The notes: generated by a model not told the origin, from the sequence alone. 64,000 nucleotides of DNA from JAJECS01 sp965219705 (GCA_965219705.1 OZ244789.1:682001-746000); one strand, 5' to 3'. Counted from the stretch's first letter, positions 19,441 through 28,306 are shown. Numbers and translations are program-made.

Positions 19441-20060
19441 AGGCGTACGGTCCAACTCAGACGCGCTGACAGGTCTCGCTCATTTCGTACGAGACGCGCT
19501 TGGAATTCTGGATCGTGGATGGGCTCGCTCCACATGATCAGCGCATCTTCCCGGTCGTCACTGTAGTAGCGCGGGCGCACGCCATGGTCCACGAAGCCGT
19601 ATTTGCGATAGAGGTTTTGCGCCACGCGATTGCTCATGCGCACTTCCAGCGTCATGCGCGTGGCGCCGCGCAGCTGGCTCAGCTTGGCCATCTCGACGAT
19701 CAAAGCCTCGCCGATCCCCCGCCCCCGGTGGCTCGGCTCGACGGCGATGGTTGTGATGTGCGCCTCGTCGACCATGAGCCACAGCCCGCCGAACGCCACG
19801 ACATCCTCCGCCGTCACCGGGTCGCGCGGCCATAAGTTGAACGGAAAGCGCCGCGGCGGCGGTGGCGGCGGCGGCTCAGCGTCAGTACGGCGGGCCACGA
19901 AGTACCACGCGCGGTTGTTGTTCAGGATCTCGCGTCGATAGGCGTCACGCGGCCACGGCACGGAGAACGACGCTTTCTCGATGCGGCGCACCTGGGACAG
20001 GTCCTCGGGCTGCATCCGCTCGATGACGACGTCGGGGCCGCCGACATGACCGTTAGCCAT
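19437..20060 (-). CDS. rimI: RimI-like N-acetyltransferase (GNAT)
   Basis: GNAT-fold acetyltransferase, probably acting on protein N-termini such as ribosomal protein S18. The acetyl-CoA loop is VEPSHRGRGIGEAL, followed by TLEVRMSNRVAQNLYRKYGF, close to the RimI consensus. At 207 residues it is longer than E. coli RimI because of an insertion around residues 60-80 containing seven consecutive prolines. It lies between tsaB and tsaD, where rimI often occurs, and overlaps both. The substrate is inferred from context. Confidence 0.85.
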   Translation of the reverse strand: MANGHVGGPDVVIERMQPEDLSQVRRIEKASFSVPWPRDAYRREILNNNRAWYFVARRTDAEPPPPPPPRRFPFNLWPRDPVTAEDVVAFGGLWLMVDEAHITTIAVEPSHRGRGIGEALIVEMAKLSQLRGATRMTLEVRMSNRVAQNLYRKYGFVDHGVRPRYYSDDREDALIMWSEPIHDPEFQARLVRNERDLSARLSWTVRL

Positions 20061-20685
20061 GGTCGGTAGCAGGGGCGTAGATGGGTCGGGCTACTTCGAC
20101 TCCGACGGCCGACCGATCGCACTCGCCCGCGAGGCGGCCTACGGCCTCCGCGACCTCCACCGGCTGGATGCGTCGCAGGCGCACGCCGGTCGCACGCAGC
20201 GCCATCTCCATATCGTCATCGACATCGCCGGCCACGCCGATACCCGGTCCAAGCTGATCGGCCAACTCATGCAAGTCGATTGCCGGCCGAAGCGGCTCGG
20301 GCCGCTCTGAGTCGCAGCAATAGAGACGGCGACGGCCGGCAGGGATGACGACCGGCCCGACATGTCCGCCGGCCGCACGGGCGACCGCGGCCACGGACCG
20401 CACGCCAACAAACGGCACGCCCAGCCCGACCGCGAGGCCCTTGGCAAAGGCCACCCCGGCCCGCAGGCGGGCGTATCGTCCCGGCCCCATGGCCGCGGCG
20501 ACGGCGCTCAGGTGCTCGCGAAACGCGCGCGTGGACACGCGTTGGCTTGACTGCAGAGCCTGCAAGCCCTCGGACAGCGGCGCCTGCGCGCTATCGCCCT
20601 GCCACGCGGCCAGCAGGTCGTCATCGCGCAGTACGGCCATGGCGGGCGCGGAGCCTGTGGTATCGATCGCGAGTACCATCGTCAT
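20053..20685 (-). CDS. tsaB: TsaB, t6A biosynthesis scaffold protein
   Basis: Inactive-protease-like partner that holds TsaD and TsaE together for t6A synthesis. The ASKHA N-terminus reads VLAIDTTGSAPAMAVL, followed by AMGPGRYARLRAGVAFAKGLA, the standard TsaB block. ATG 20685 overlaps the tsaE stop (ATGA) and gives 210 residues. The longer open frame back to 20838 lies inside tsaE and is not needed. The 3' end overlaps the rimI start by eight bases. Confidence 0.92.
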   Translation of the reverse strand: MTMVLAIDTTGSAPAMAVLRDDDLLAAWQGDSAQAPLSEGLQALQSSQRVSTRAFREHLSAVAAAMGPGRYARLRAGVAFAKGLAVGLGVPFVGVRSVAAVARAAGGHVGPVVIPAGRRRLYCCDSERPEPLRPAIDLHELADQLGPGIGVAGDVDDDMEMALRATGVRLRRIQPVEVAEAVGRLAGECDRSAVGVEVARPIYAPATDHG

Positions 20686-21176
20686 CGCGTCGCCATCCGT
20701 GCCCGTACGGCCGCGAGGAGTTCTCGACTGCGAGGTCCGCCGGCTGAAAGCGTCATCGTACGCCGGTTTGTCGACGCCGCCTGTATCGCTACGAGCAAGC
20801 AGTCGGCGGGCATTCGCGCACCGGCGCGTTCGGGCCACTCCACGACCGTGACTGCCGGCTCATCCAACAAGTCCTCCCAGTCGAGCGAATCCAGGTCGAG
20901 CGCGCCCGCCAGGCGGTAGAGATCAATATGTTGCAGACGCAGCCGGCCCGATTGGTAGACCGCGACGAGCACGTAGGTCGGCGACGTCACGGCATCCGTG
21001 ACGCCAAGCCCGTGCGCAACGCCCTGGGCGACGACGGTTTTGCCCGCGCCCAGATCGCCGCGGAGCGCGACGAGGTCCCGTGGCCGAGCCACACGACCAA
21101 TAGTCGCTCCCAGAGCACGCGAGGCTTCGGGACCGTCGGACACGATCTCGGTTGCGTCAGCCGGCCGCGGTGTCAA
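20682..21176 (-). CDS. tsaE: TsaE, t6A biosynthesis ATPase
   Basis: P-loop ATPase that drives turnover of the TsaBDE complex. The Walker A motif GDLGAGKT lies near residue 45, followed by VTSPTYVLVAVY and the HIDLYRL and VVEWPERAG blocks typical of the family. The length is 164 residues. The chosen start is TTG 21176. This leaves only 26 bases to the divergent glycosyltransferase start, so the promoter probably overlaps one of the two 5' ends. It is the first gene of the tsaE-tsaB-rimI-tsaD operon. Confidence 0.92.
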   Translation of the reverse strand: MTPRPADATEIVSDGPEASRALGATIGRVARPRDLVALRGDLGAGKTVVAQGVAHGLGVTDAVTSPTYVLVAVYQSGRLRLQHIDLYRLAGALDLDSLDWEDLLDEPAVTVVEWPERAGARMPADCLLVAIQAASTNRRTMTLSAGGPRSRELLAAVRARMATR

Positions 21177-21202
21177 CGCACGGCCCGAGCAACGGTGCGG
21201 CC

Positions 21203-22417
21203 ATGAGCTTGCACATCGCCATGATCGCGCCGACGGGGTTCTTCGCGGACTACGGGTGTCACGTGCGAATCCTGGAGGAGGCCCAAGCGCTGCAGGCGCA
21301 GGGACACGCCGTCACAATTTTTACCTATCCGGCGGGCGCCACGCCGGATGGCCTGCGCGTGGTGCGCCTCCCGGCGATTGGCCGTCACTCGGGCGCTCAC
21401 GTCGGCTCGCACCGGCGCAAGCTGCTGTTGGATCCGCTGCTTGCCGGAATGGTGCTGGCGCGCGGACTCAGGCAACCCATCGACGTCGTGCACGGCCACT
21501 TGCACGAAGGCGCCGCGATTGGCTGGCCGCTGGCGCGCGCTCGGCGGGTGCCGCTGATCCTCGACTACCAGGGCAGCCTGACCAGCGAGATGGTGGACCA
21601 TCGCTTCCTGTCGCCGGACGGTCCCGGGCTGGAGTTGTTCGGCATGGTCGAGCGCGTGGTCGAGGCTGCGGCGGACCGCATTGTGACGAGCTCGGCATAC
21701 GCCCGTGAGCAACTCGCCGCCCGCAAGTCGTGGCCGCCGGAACGAATTGCCAGCGTCGCGGACGGCGTCGACGTGACACGGTTTCGACCACGGGCAGCCG
21801 AGGACGTGCCGGAGCTGTCCCGGCTGCGACAGCGGCTGGGCATTCCGCCGAATCGCCTTGTCGTTGGCTACCTGGGACTTCTCGCGGAATACCAAGGGAC
21901 CGGCGACCTCATCCGCGCCGCGCGCCAGGTGGTTGACGCCGAGCCCGGGACGCACTTCCTGATCATGGGATTTCCCAATGCCGCCGAATACGAACGCGCC
22001 GGACGCCAGGCGGGGCTCGGGGACCACCTGACCTTCACGGGCCGAGTCCCGTATGCACAGGCCCCAAAGTTCCTGCGTCTCTGCGACCTGGCGGTGGCGC
22101 CGAAGCGGTCGGAAACGGAGGGCAACGGCAAGGTGCTCAACTACATGGCCACCGGCCTGCCTACGGTGGCCTATGCCGGGGGCGTGGCCGCCGAGTTTCT
22201 GGGACCCGACGCCAGGCTGGCCGAGCGAGGGTCGGTCTCCGCACTGGCCGCTGAGATTGTGGGGCTGGTGCGCCGGGCCGACGAGCGCCGGGACTATGGA
22301 AAGAACCTGCGGGAACGCGCAGAGCGGTGGTTTTCCTGGCGGCGACAGGTGAGCAGAATCCTCGAGGTGTATGCCTCCGTTGGTGCCGGAACGGGACGGC
22401 GCCGATTGCTACCGTAA
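21203..22417 (+). CDS. Glycosyltransferase family 4 protein
   Basis: GT-B fold glycosyltransferase of about 404 residues, presumably using a nucleotide sugar at the inner membrane surface. The N-terminal domain begins MSLHIAMIAPTGFFADYGC, a glycine/aspartate variant of the GT4 N-terminal loop. The C-terminal domain shows VGYLGLLAEYQGTGDLI, FTGRVPYAQAPKFL and PKRSETEGNGKVLNYMATG, the acceptor/donor motif region of GT4 enzymes. ATG 21203 is preferred over an upstream in-frame start that overlaps tsaE. It directly precedes the mraY-like gene, so a role in lipid-linked glycan or cell-envelope synthesis is plausible. Acceptor and sugar are unknown. Confidence 0.83.
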   Translation: MSLHIAMIAPTGFFADYGCHVRILEEAQALQAQGHAVTIFTYPAGATPDGLRVVRLPAIGRHSGAHVGSHRRKLLLDPLLAGMVLARGLRQPIDVVHGHLHEGAAIGWPLARARRVPLILDYQGSLTSEMVDHRFLSPDGPGLELFGMVERVVEAAADRIVTSSAYAREQLAARKSWPPERIASVADGVDVTRFRPRAAEDVPELSRLRQRLGIPPNRLVVGYLGLLAEYQGTGDLIRAARQVVDAEPGTHFLIMGFPNAAEYERAGRQAGLGDHLTFTGRVPYAQAPKFLRLCDLAVAPKRSETEGNGKVLNYMATGLPTVAYAGGVAAEFLGPDARLAERGSVSALAAEIVGLVRRADERRDYGKNLRERAERWFSWRRQVSRILEVYASVGAGTGRRRLLP

Positions 22418-23825
22418 CCCCGACGCCCGCCACACGTCGGAGGGTCGCATCGAGCCTGGATTGACGATCGGTTTGGCGGCCGGCTTTGGCTTCGTCGTAG
22501 CCGCGGGCGGCTCGGTCGCGCTCCGACATCTGCTGCCCCGGTTTCGGTCGGCCGAGATCAAGCGCGGGGTGCACCACATCGCCGCGCCCCTGGGCGTTTC
22601 CGGCAAGCTGCCGCTCGTGGGCGGCATTGCCGCCGCGGTCGCCGGAATCGTCGCCGCGGCCATACTGGCAGCCGGTCCAGCCGGTTCCAGCGCCTGGTGG
22701 GTGCTGGCCGCCACTGCCGGTTTCTTTGTGCTCGGGCTCGCCGACGACGTGCGCAAGACACGCACCGGCCGCGGCGTGCCCGAGGGCGCCTACTTGGCCA
22801 CCGCCCTCGTACTCAGCATCGGGGCGACGGCGCTCTTGGTAGGCCCCGGCGCCCACGCATCCGGCGCGGCATCACCGTACGCGCTGGCACATTGGCTGGG
22901 ACCGGGGGCGCATCCACCGCTGAGTGTCTGGTATCTCGCGCTGATCCTCGGAACGACGCTGGCCACAAGCTTCAGCGACGGCATGGACGGGCTCACGCCA
23001 GGCACGGTGGCCATCGCGGCGATTGGAGCCGCGCTCGTGGCGGGGATTGCGTCCGGCGTGAGCGCTGCCGGCTGGCCGCTCGGCGTAGCGGCCATCGCCG
23101 CCGGCATGCTGCTGTGGAATCTGCCGTCGCGGTGGTCGCCGGCAAATCGCGGCGCCAAACGGCGAGCCAGCGTCTACATCGGCGACAGCGGCGCCTTGAT
23201 CCTGGGAGCTTCCTCGGCGGCCGCGGCAATTGTGGCCGGCGTGGACCTGCTGTGGCCGGTGATCGCGGCGCCCCTGCTGTTCGAGGGCCTATCGTCGCTG
23301 CTGCAAGCCAAGGTCTTGGTTCCCCTGTACCGCCGGTGGCGCGATCCGCGGTTGCCGGACGGCTCGCCGGTTCCGCACCAGCGCTTTCCCCTGCCGCTGC
23401 TGGCATCGCCGCTGCACTACCACTGGGAGATCGTGGGCCTCAACCGGCAACACATCGTGCTGGGGTTTTGGACCGTCACCGCCGTCGCCGCCGGCCTCTG
23501 CGTTGTCGCGTCCGCATCGCTCGATACGGCATGGGCAGCACTCTCAATCGCCCTGGCTGCGGCGGCGGGCGCAGTGTTTTGGGGCGCCGCCATGTGGACC
23601 CGCCCGGCATTCGTCGCTGCAGACGGCGGCATTTTGCTGCTGTTTCACGGCCGGCCCATCCGGTTGCTCGGATGGTCCCTCGCGCGGCAACGGCGTGTGT
23701 TGGGCGGCGCGGACGCGGCACAAGCTGCCGCGCGCCGGGGCCTGATCAATCGTCCGATGAACGCCCACGTGCTTGACTCGACCGTAGAAGAGATGCTCGC
23801 GGACATGGAACGGCCGGGAACGTGA
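22371..23825 (+). CDS. MraY-like phospho-sugar transferase (divergent)
   Basis: Polytopic membrane protein of 484 residues from the UDP-sugar:polyprenyl-phosphate transferase superfamily. The Asp pair lies in LADDVRK (residues 123-129). FSDGMDGLTPGT (201-212) matches the N-x-x-D-G-L-D-G-L block, YIGDSGALILG (269-279) matches the GDSGS block, and PLHYHWE (347-353) matches the MraY His triad with the middle His replaced by Tyr. That block and the adjacent murF favour MraY over WecA-type enzymes. About 130 extra residues follow, including more membrane segments and a basic tail. It overlaps the upstream gene by 47 bases. Function is likely lipid I synthesis, but the divergence leaves room for another polyprenyl-linked sugar. 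Confidence 0.75.
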   Translation: MPPLVPERDGADCYRNPDARHTSEGRIEPGLTIGLAAGFGFVVAAGGSVALRHLLPRFRSAEIKRGVHHIAAPLGVSGKLPLVGGIAAAVAGIVAAAILAAGPAGSSAWWVLAATAGFFVLGLADDVRKTRTGRGVPEGAYLATALVLSIGATALLVGPGAHASGAASPYALAHWLGPGAHPPLSVWYLALILGTTLATSFSDGMDGLTPGTVAIAAIGAALVAGIASGVSAAGWPLGVAAIAAGMLLWNLPSRWSPANRGAKRRASVYIGDSGALILGASSAAAAIVAGVDLLWPVIAAPLLFEGLSSLLQAKVLVPLYRRWRDPRLPDGSPVPHQRFPLPLLASPLHYHWEIVGLNRQHIVLGFWTVTAVAAGLCVVASASLDTAWAALSIALAAAAGAVFWGAAMWTRPAFVAADGGILLLFHGRPIRLLGWSLARQRRVLGGADAAQAAARRGLINRPMNAHVLDSTVEEMLADMERPGT

Positions 23826-24898
23826 CCGCATCGAGCGCAAACCAGGGGCTGCGCGACGGGCTGGGCGCAATCCTGGCGGCAAGCGGCGAAGTCGGTCCCT
23901 GGTCCTGGAGCCCCGTCGCCGCCGATGCGCGGCATGAAATATGGCGCATTTGCTCCGGCCCGGCATCACTGATTGTCAAGGTGTACCGGCCCCAGGCAGA
24001 CCGCTATTACCACCACCGCTGGCGGCGCGAGGAGCGGGCGTTGGACCTGCTCGATCGCGCGGCGCACGGACTGGCCGCCCATCCACACGGGGCCTTGCTG
24101 GCCCCCGGGGCCTTTGCCGCCGTGGCCATGGAGGACCTTGGCGCCGAATCCCTGGCCGACCGGCTGGAGACCGCGGACGCCGGACAGCGAGCTGTCTTGC
24201 TCGAGAGCGCCGTCGAAGCATTGACCGCGTTCCGCCAAGTCGCCGGACGCTACCAAGGCATGCTCCGTGCGCTTGCGTATCAGAGCGATCTGGACCGCAT
24301 CACGCGCGACACGTTGCGTCGGCGCCTTGCCATCGCGGTGGCGCGATTGCGCGATCCGTCTGCCGCTCCGGAGCCAGACGCCGCGCCGGGCGCATTGGCG
24401 CCGCATCTTCCCTGGCGGGACCTCGAGGCCGGCATCGTCGCGCCGCTGGTTCGCGCACCGCGGCGGGTGGTGCACAACGGATTCTCGCCGCTCAACCTGA
24501 TGCGGCGCGCCAGCGGTCCGTTGGCGGTCATCGATTGGGAGACGCTGGCCGTGGCGGCTCCGGCGCTGGACGCGGCCGACTTGCTCACATTCCCAGGGTT
24601 CAAGCTCACGGCGAGCGCCATCGGCGACCAGGCGTCCCGGCTCGCCGACGAACCACGCGGCGCTGACACGGCCGACGCGTTCTGGCCCGCCGCAGCAGAA
24701 CGCAGCTTGACGTACGCCGCCACCGCCGCGGTGCGCGAACGCCGCGGGCAGGAAGCGAAGCTTGACGACCGGGCCTCGACGTATGCGGCTCGGCGGCAGT
24801 GGTATCTCGGCATCTTCGACGACGCCCTCGAACGGCTCGACCTGGATTCCGGCGCGCGGCGCCGTATCCGCGGCGCGGTGCCGGGGCTCAACGGCTGA
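23822..24898 (+). CDS. APH-fold kinase-like protein lacking the catalytic Asp
   Basis: The 358-residue protein resembles aminoglycoside/choline-type phosphotransferases. A possible ATP-binding Lys lies in LIVKVYRP (Lys53), the catalytic loop is HNGFSPLN (218-225) and the metal-binding Asp lies in AVIDWE (Asp238). In active family members the loop reads HxDxxxxN. Here the Asp position is Gly220, so phosphotransfer may be lost or altered. The gene overlaps the mraY-like gene by GTGA and murF by one base, so all three are probably made together. In other bacteria APH-fold kinases phosphorylate muramic acid or other sugars. A wall-related binding or regulatory role is inference. Confidence 0.65.
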   Translation: MTASSANQGLRDGLGAILAASGEVGPWSWSPVAADARHEIWRICSGPASLIVKVYRPQADRYYHHRWRREERALDLLDRAAHGLAAHPHGALLAPGAFAAVAMEDLGAESLADRLETADAGQRAVLLESAVEALTAFRQVAGRYQGMLRALAYQSDLDRITRDTLRRRLAIAVARLRDPSAAPEPDAAPGALAPHLPWRDLEAGIVAPLVRAPRRVVHNGFSPLNLMRRASGPLAVIDWETLAVAAPALDAADLLTFPGFKLTASAIGDQASRLADEPRGADTADAFWPAAAERSLTYAATAAVRERRGQEAKLDDRASTYAARRQWYLGIFDDALERLDLDSGARRRIRGAVPGLNG

Positions 24899-26310
24899 TG
24901 TTCACCTTGGCGGACGTGGCCATCGCCGCCGAGCAGCCAGCCCCGCCCGGCGCGGACGAACTCGTCATGGCCGCCGCGCACTTCGACAGCCGCCGCATCG
25001 AACCAGGCATGCTGTTCGTGGCGCTCCCGGGAGCACGCGTGGACGGCCACGACTACATCGGGGACGCCTTCAGCCGCGGCGCGGCGGCGGTCCTGTGTGC
25101 GCGGGCCGATCCCGCTCAACCACTGAGCCGGCAAATCGTCGCAGCGGAGCCGCTGGCCGCGTTCGAGCGGCTGGCAGGCGCGCTGCGGTCACGCTCGCAA
25201 GCAACGGTCATCGGCGTCACGGGCAGCAACGGAAAGACAACCACGAAGGAAGCTCTCGCCGCGGCGCTAAGCGCCGTAGGCCCGACCCTGGCCACCGAAC
25301 GCAGCGAGAACGCGGAGGTGGGCGTGCCGGCCACCCTGTCGCGGTTTGCGCCCACGCACCGCTACGCCGTCGTCGAAATCGGCGCCCAGGTCACGGGGGA
25401 GATCGCCCACTACTGCGGCTTCGCGAGGCCGGACGTTGGCGTCATCACCTCCATCGCCGGAGCGCACCTGGGTCTATTCGGCTCCATGGAGGCCATCGCC
25501 GCAGCCAAGGGGGAGCTATTCGAAGCCCTGCCAGAAACGGGGCCGGCCATTGTGAATGCCGACGACCCCTGGACCGAGACACTAAGACGACGCGCATCTG
25601 GGCCGGTGGTGTCGTTCGGGCGGACCGACGCGGCGGACGTTCGCGTCGGCGCCACGCTGCTCGCCGATCCTCCGGGGACACGTGTGCGCATCGATGCCGC
25701 AAGCTTCAGCGGCGCCATCGACGTGGCCGGCGCGGCAGGCGCCATTGATTTGGCCTTCGGCGCGGCGTTCGCGGCAAGCCAAGCGCTGGGGGTGGACCCC
25801 GCGGCCGCCTGCCGCGGCTTGCGCGCGTTTCAGCCGCCGCCGCACCGCATGCGGCTCGACCCGCTGCCGGGCGGCGGCCTGCTTCTCGACGACACCTATA
25901 ACGCGAATGCCTCCTCGATGAAGGTGGCCTTGGACGCACTGCGCGCCGTGGCTGTTCCGGGGCGTCGCATCGCGGTGTTGGGCGACATGTTCGAGCTGGG
26001 AAGTTATGGCCCGGCAGCCCATGCGCAAGTGGGGCGGGACGCCGCGGGCGTCGATCGGTTGCTCTGCGTTGGGGCGCTGGCCGCCCACATCGCGTCGGGC
26101 GCTCGCGCGGCGGGTCTGCGCGCCGTGGACGTGATCCCCGCCGACACCAAGGACGCCGCGTCGATTGCGGCGGCGGTGGAGGCGGCGTCCGCCTGGCTGC
26201 GGCATGAACTCGCAGCCGGCGACGCGGTGCTGCTGAAGGCCAGCAACGGCATGGGCTTCGTCCGCCTGGCCGCCTCAGTGCCCCAGGCGCCGCGGCTCTA
26301 CGCCGGCTGA
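24898..26310 (+). CDS. murF: UDP-MurNAc-tripeptide D-Ala-D-Ala ligase
   Basis: Adds D-Ala-D-Ala to the peptidoglycan precursor using ATP. The Mur ligase pattern is clear: an N-terminal domain with FDSRRIEPGMLFVALPG, the P-loop GVTGSNGKTTTKEAL, then ENAEVGVPATL, EIGAQVTGEI and DDTYNANASSMKVAL, which is typical of MurF rather than MurC, D or E. ATG 24898 gives 470 residues; the open frame upstream overlaps the APH-like gene. The other mur ligases are not in the window. It ends one base before the convergent methyltransferase gene. Confidence 0.93.
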   Translation: MFTLADVAIAAEQPAPPGADELVMAAAHFDSRRIEPGMLFVALPGARVDGHDYIGDAFSRGAAAVLCARADPAQPLSRQIVAAEPLAAFERLAGALRSRSQATVIGVTGSNGKTTTKEALAAALSAVGPTLATERSENAEVGVPATLSRFAPTHRYAVVEIGAQVTGEIAHYCGFARPDVGVITSIAGAHLGLFGSMEAIAAAKGELFEALPETGPAIVNADDPWTETLRRRASGPVVSFGRTDAADVRVGATLLADPPGTRVRIDAASFSGAIDVAGAAGAIDLAFGAAFAASQALGVDPAAACRGLRAFQPPPHRMRLDPLPGGGLLLDDTYNANASSMKVALDALRAVAVPGRRIAVLGDMFELGSYGPAAHAQVGRDAAGVDRLLCVGALAAHIASGARAAGLRAVDVIPADTKDAASIAAAVEAASAWLRHELAAGDAVLLKASNGMGFVRLAASVPQAPRLYAG

Positions 26311-26311
26311 G

Positions 26312-27205
26312 TTAGCTGCCGGCGCGCCTGGCTTTGCGCGCCTCGGCCCGAGCCTCCTCGGCGCGGTAGTTGGAGATCCAGTTCGCGGAGAAGTCATCGC
26401 GGCCGCGGATCAGGTTGGCGGCCAGCACCGCGTGCCGGATCTCCTTATGGGTCATGTCCAAGATTGCCGCCGTCAACCCGGCCTCCATTGCCGTCAGCAG
26501 GGTCGCCGCGTTGAGAGAACGTCTGGCCGGCAATCCAAATGACACGTTGCTCAGCCCGATCGACATATTTAGGTCGTCCTCCCGGTGCAGCGTGCGAATC
26601 GCACCCAGCAGGCCGGGCCCAAAAACGTCGTTAGCCCCCACCGGCAAGCACACCGGGTCAATGACGATCCGGTCGGCGGCAATGCCGTACTCCGCCGCGC
26701 TGGCCACCAGGGCACGAGCGTTGTCCACCCGTTCCTCGGCCGTCTCCGGCATGGCGGCGCCTCCCTTGGTGCACATGCCGATCATGCAGGCATCGTGCTC
26801 GGCAATCGCCGGGAGCAATTCCGACATGTAGTCCGTCTCGAACGGGACGGAATTCACCAGCGGGCGTCCCCGCGCGACCTCGAGACCCACCAGGAGCACG
26901 TCGATGGTGTACGAGTCGATCGACACAGGCACGTCAACCACGTCCTGAACCGCGCGCACGGCGTCGCGCATCTTGCGCGCCTCGATCTCATGGTGTGGAT
27001 CGCCGGTGTTAACGTCCACAACCGTGGCGCCGGCCTCCACCTGGCGCGTCGCTTCACGCTGGACGTAGGTCCAGTTGCCCTCGTCGTAGGCACGCTGGAG
27101 TCTGGGCTTGTTGGTCGGGTTGAGGCGCTCGCCAATCGGCACGAAAGCCTCATCCGAGCTGATCACCACTTCACGGCCCTCGCGGCCGCGGAGCACCGTG
27201 CGCAC
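26312..27205 (-). CDS. Pterin-binding methyltransferase (methyl-THF:corrinoid type)
   Basis: TIM-barrel protein of 297 residues related to the methyltetrahydrofolate-binding domain of MetH and to AcsE/MtrH-type methyltransferases. It shows FVPIGERLNPTNK at the N-terminus, AGATVVDVNTGD, VPVSIDSYTIDVL, NSVPFE and IGLSNVSFGLPAR, which are the pterin-pocket segments of this group. No B12-binding domain is fused and no corrinoid protein gene is near. It may work with a corrinoid protein encoded elsewhere in one-carbon metabolism. It lies 130 bases downstream of folP, a member of the same pterin-binding superfamily, on the same strand. Confidence 0.8.
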   Translation of the reverse strand: MRTVLRGREGREVVISSDEAFVPIGERLNPTNKPRLQRAYDEGNWTYVQREATRQVEAGATVVDVNTGDPHHEIEARKMRDAVRAVQDVVDVPVSIDSYTIDVLLVGLEVARGRPLVNSVPFETDYMSELLPAIAEHDACMIGMCTKGGAAMPETAEERVDNARALVASAAEYGIAADRIVIDPVCLPVGANDVFGPGLLGAIRTLHREDDLNMSIGLSNVSFGLPARRSLNAATLLTAMEAGLTAAILDMTHKEIRHAVLAANLIRGRDDFSANWISNYRAEEARAEARKARRAGS

Positions 27206-27330
27206 GAAATCTCAATTCACGACGTGGGCGCGGCGCCCTGCATGACGCGTGCGCGGAGGGATTGTCGAGGATACGAACGGCGCGGCAGGCTGGCAACGCG
27301 GCAAAGACTCCGCGAGCGGGTTACAGCGAT

Positions 27331-27394
27331 TCCGTCATTCCCGCGAAAAGCCTGCCCCGTACCCGATACGGGGCGGGAATCCAGCGTCACCTCG
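27331..27394. repeat. Palindromic repeat, CGTCATTCCCGCG/CCCCGTA family, at the folP 3' end
   Basis: A nested inverted repeat. An outer arm with ATTCCCGC pairs with GCGGGAAT, enclosing GCCCCGTA and TACGGGGC around a five-base loop. Related copies appear near 54760-54800 and 59697-59735, and a shorter relative occurs at 63849-63880. It can form a strong hairpin downstream of folP and may also stop transcription before the methyltransferase gene. Confidence 0.8.
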
Positions 27395-28306
27395 CCCGCG
27401 GTCCAACGGAGCGCGCCGGGCATCCGCGCGCCGGCGATAGATCGCGTCGGCCACGGCCAGCACCCGCTGGGTGGCCGCCACGTCGTGCACCCGCACCATA
27501 TCGGCGCCGTGGGCCACCGCAATGACGGCGGCGGCCAGCGAGCCCTCCAGCCGCTGGTCGGCAGGCAGCCCAAGCACGTACCCAACGAACGACTTGCGCG
27601 ACACGCCCACCATGAGGGGCACTCCCAGCGCCTTGAGCTCGGCCATCTCCCGAAGCAGGACCAGGTTTTGCTCCGGTGACTTGCCGAAGCCAAAGCCCGG
27701 ATCGAAGAGCAGGCGATCGCGGGGGATGCCAGCGCGCTGCGCGCGGTCGAGTTGCCGCTGGCCGTCGTCGCGCACGTCACGCACCAAGTCGTCGTACGCG
27801 ACGGATTCCAGATGCGGGCCGATCGCCGAGCGCCGGACTTCGCCGCGACGATTGTGGGTGACGACAAGTGCGGCGCCAGCCTCGGCGGTCACTTCGAGAA
27901 TCGCCGGATCGTGCCGGCCGCCGGTTACGTCGTTGACCATCACCACACCCATGTCGAGTGCGGCGCGCGCCACGGCAGCCTTGCGCGTGTCGATGGACAG
28001 CGGCATGTCCGGCGCGCGCTCGCGCAGGGCTTCAAGCGCCGGCGTGATCCGGCCAATCTCCTCGTGCACCGGCACCTCCGCCGCGCCGGGCCGGGTGGAC
28101 TCACCGCCCACGTCGATGACGTCGGGAGCCGCGTCCAGCAGCGCGTCGATGCGGGCTCGCATTGCCTCGGCGTCGTGCGCGACGCCATCCCCGCTGAACG
28201 AATCCGGCGTGGCATTGAGCACGCCCATCGCGAACGTGCGGGTGCCCCAAGCCAGGACGCTCGATCCGAGCCGCAGCGCCCCCCGGTCAACGGCCCGGTC
28301 ACTCAC
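27335..28306 (-). CDS. folP: Dihydropteroate synthase with a repeat-encoded C-terminus
   Basis: Joins p-aminobenzoate to the pterin pyrophosphate in folate synthesis. Family signatures are MGVLNATPDSFSGDG, DVGGESTRPGA, PLSIDTRKAAVA, MVNDVTGG, FDPGFGFGKS and VGVSRKSFVG. The enzyme normally ends shortly after the VHDVAATQRVLAVADAI helix. Here about 25 more residues follow and the last ~19 are encoded by a palindromic repeat, which also supplies the stop codon. GTG 28306 overlaps the cupin stop (GTGA). The core is intact, so activity is likely. Confidence 0.93.
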   Translation of the reverse strand: MSDRAVDRGALRLGSSVLAWGTRTFAMGVLNATPDSFSGDGVAHDAEAMRARIDALLDAAPDVIDVGGESTRPGAAEVPVHEEIGRITPALEALRERAPDMPLSIDTRKAAVARAALDMGVVMVNDVTGGRHDPAILEVTAEAGAALVVTHNRRGEVRRSAIGPHLESVAYDDLVRDVRDDGQRQLDRAQRAGIPRDRLLFDPGFGFGKSPEQNLVLLREMAELKALGVPLMVGVSRKSFVGYVLGLPADQRLEGSLAAAVIAVAHGADMVRVHDVAATQRVLAVADAIYRRRADARRAPLDRGRGDAGFPPRIGYGAGFSRE

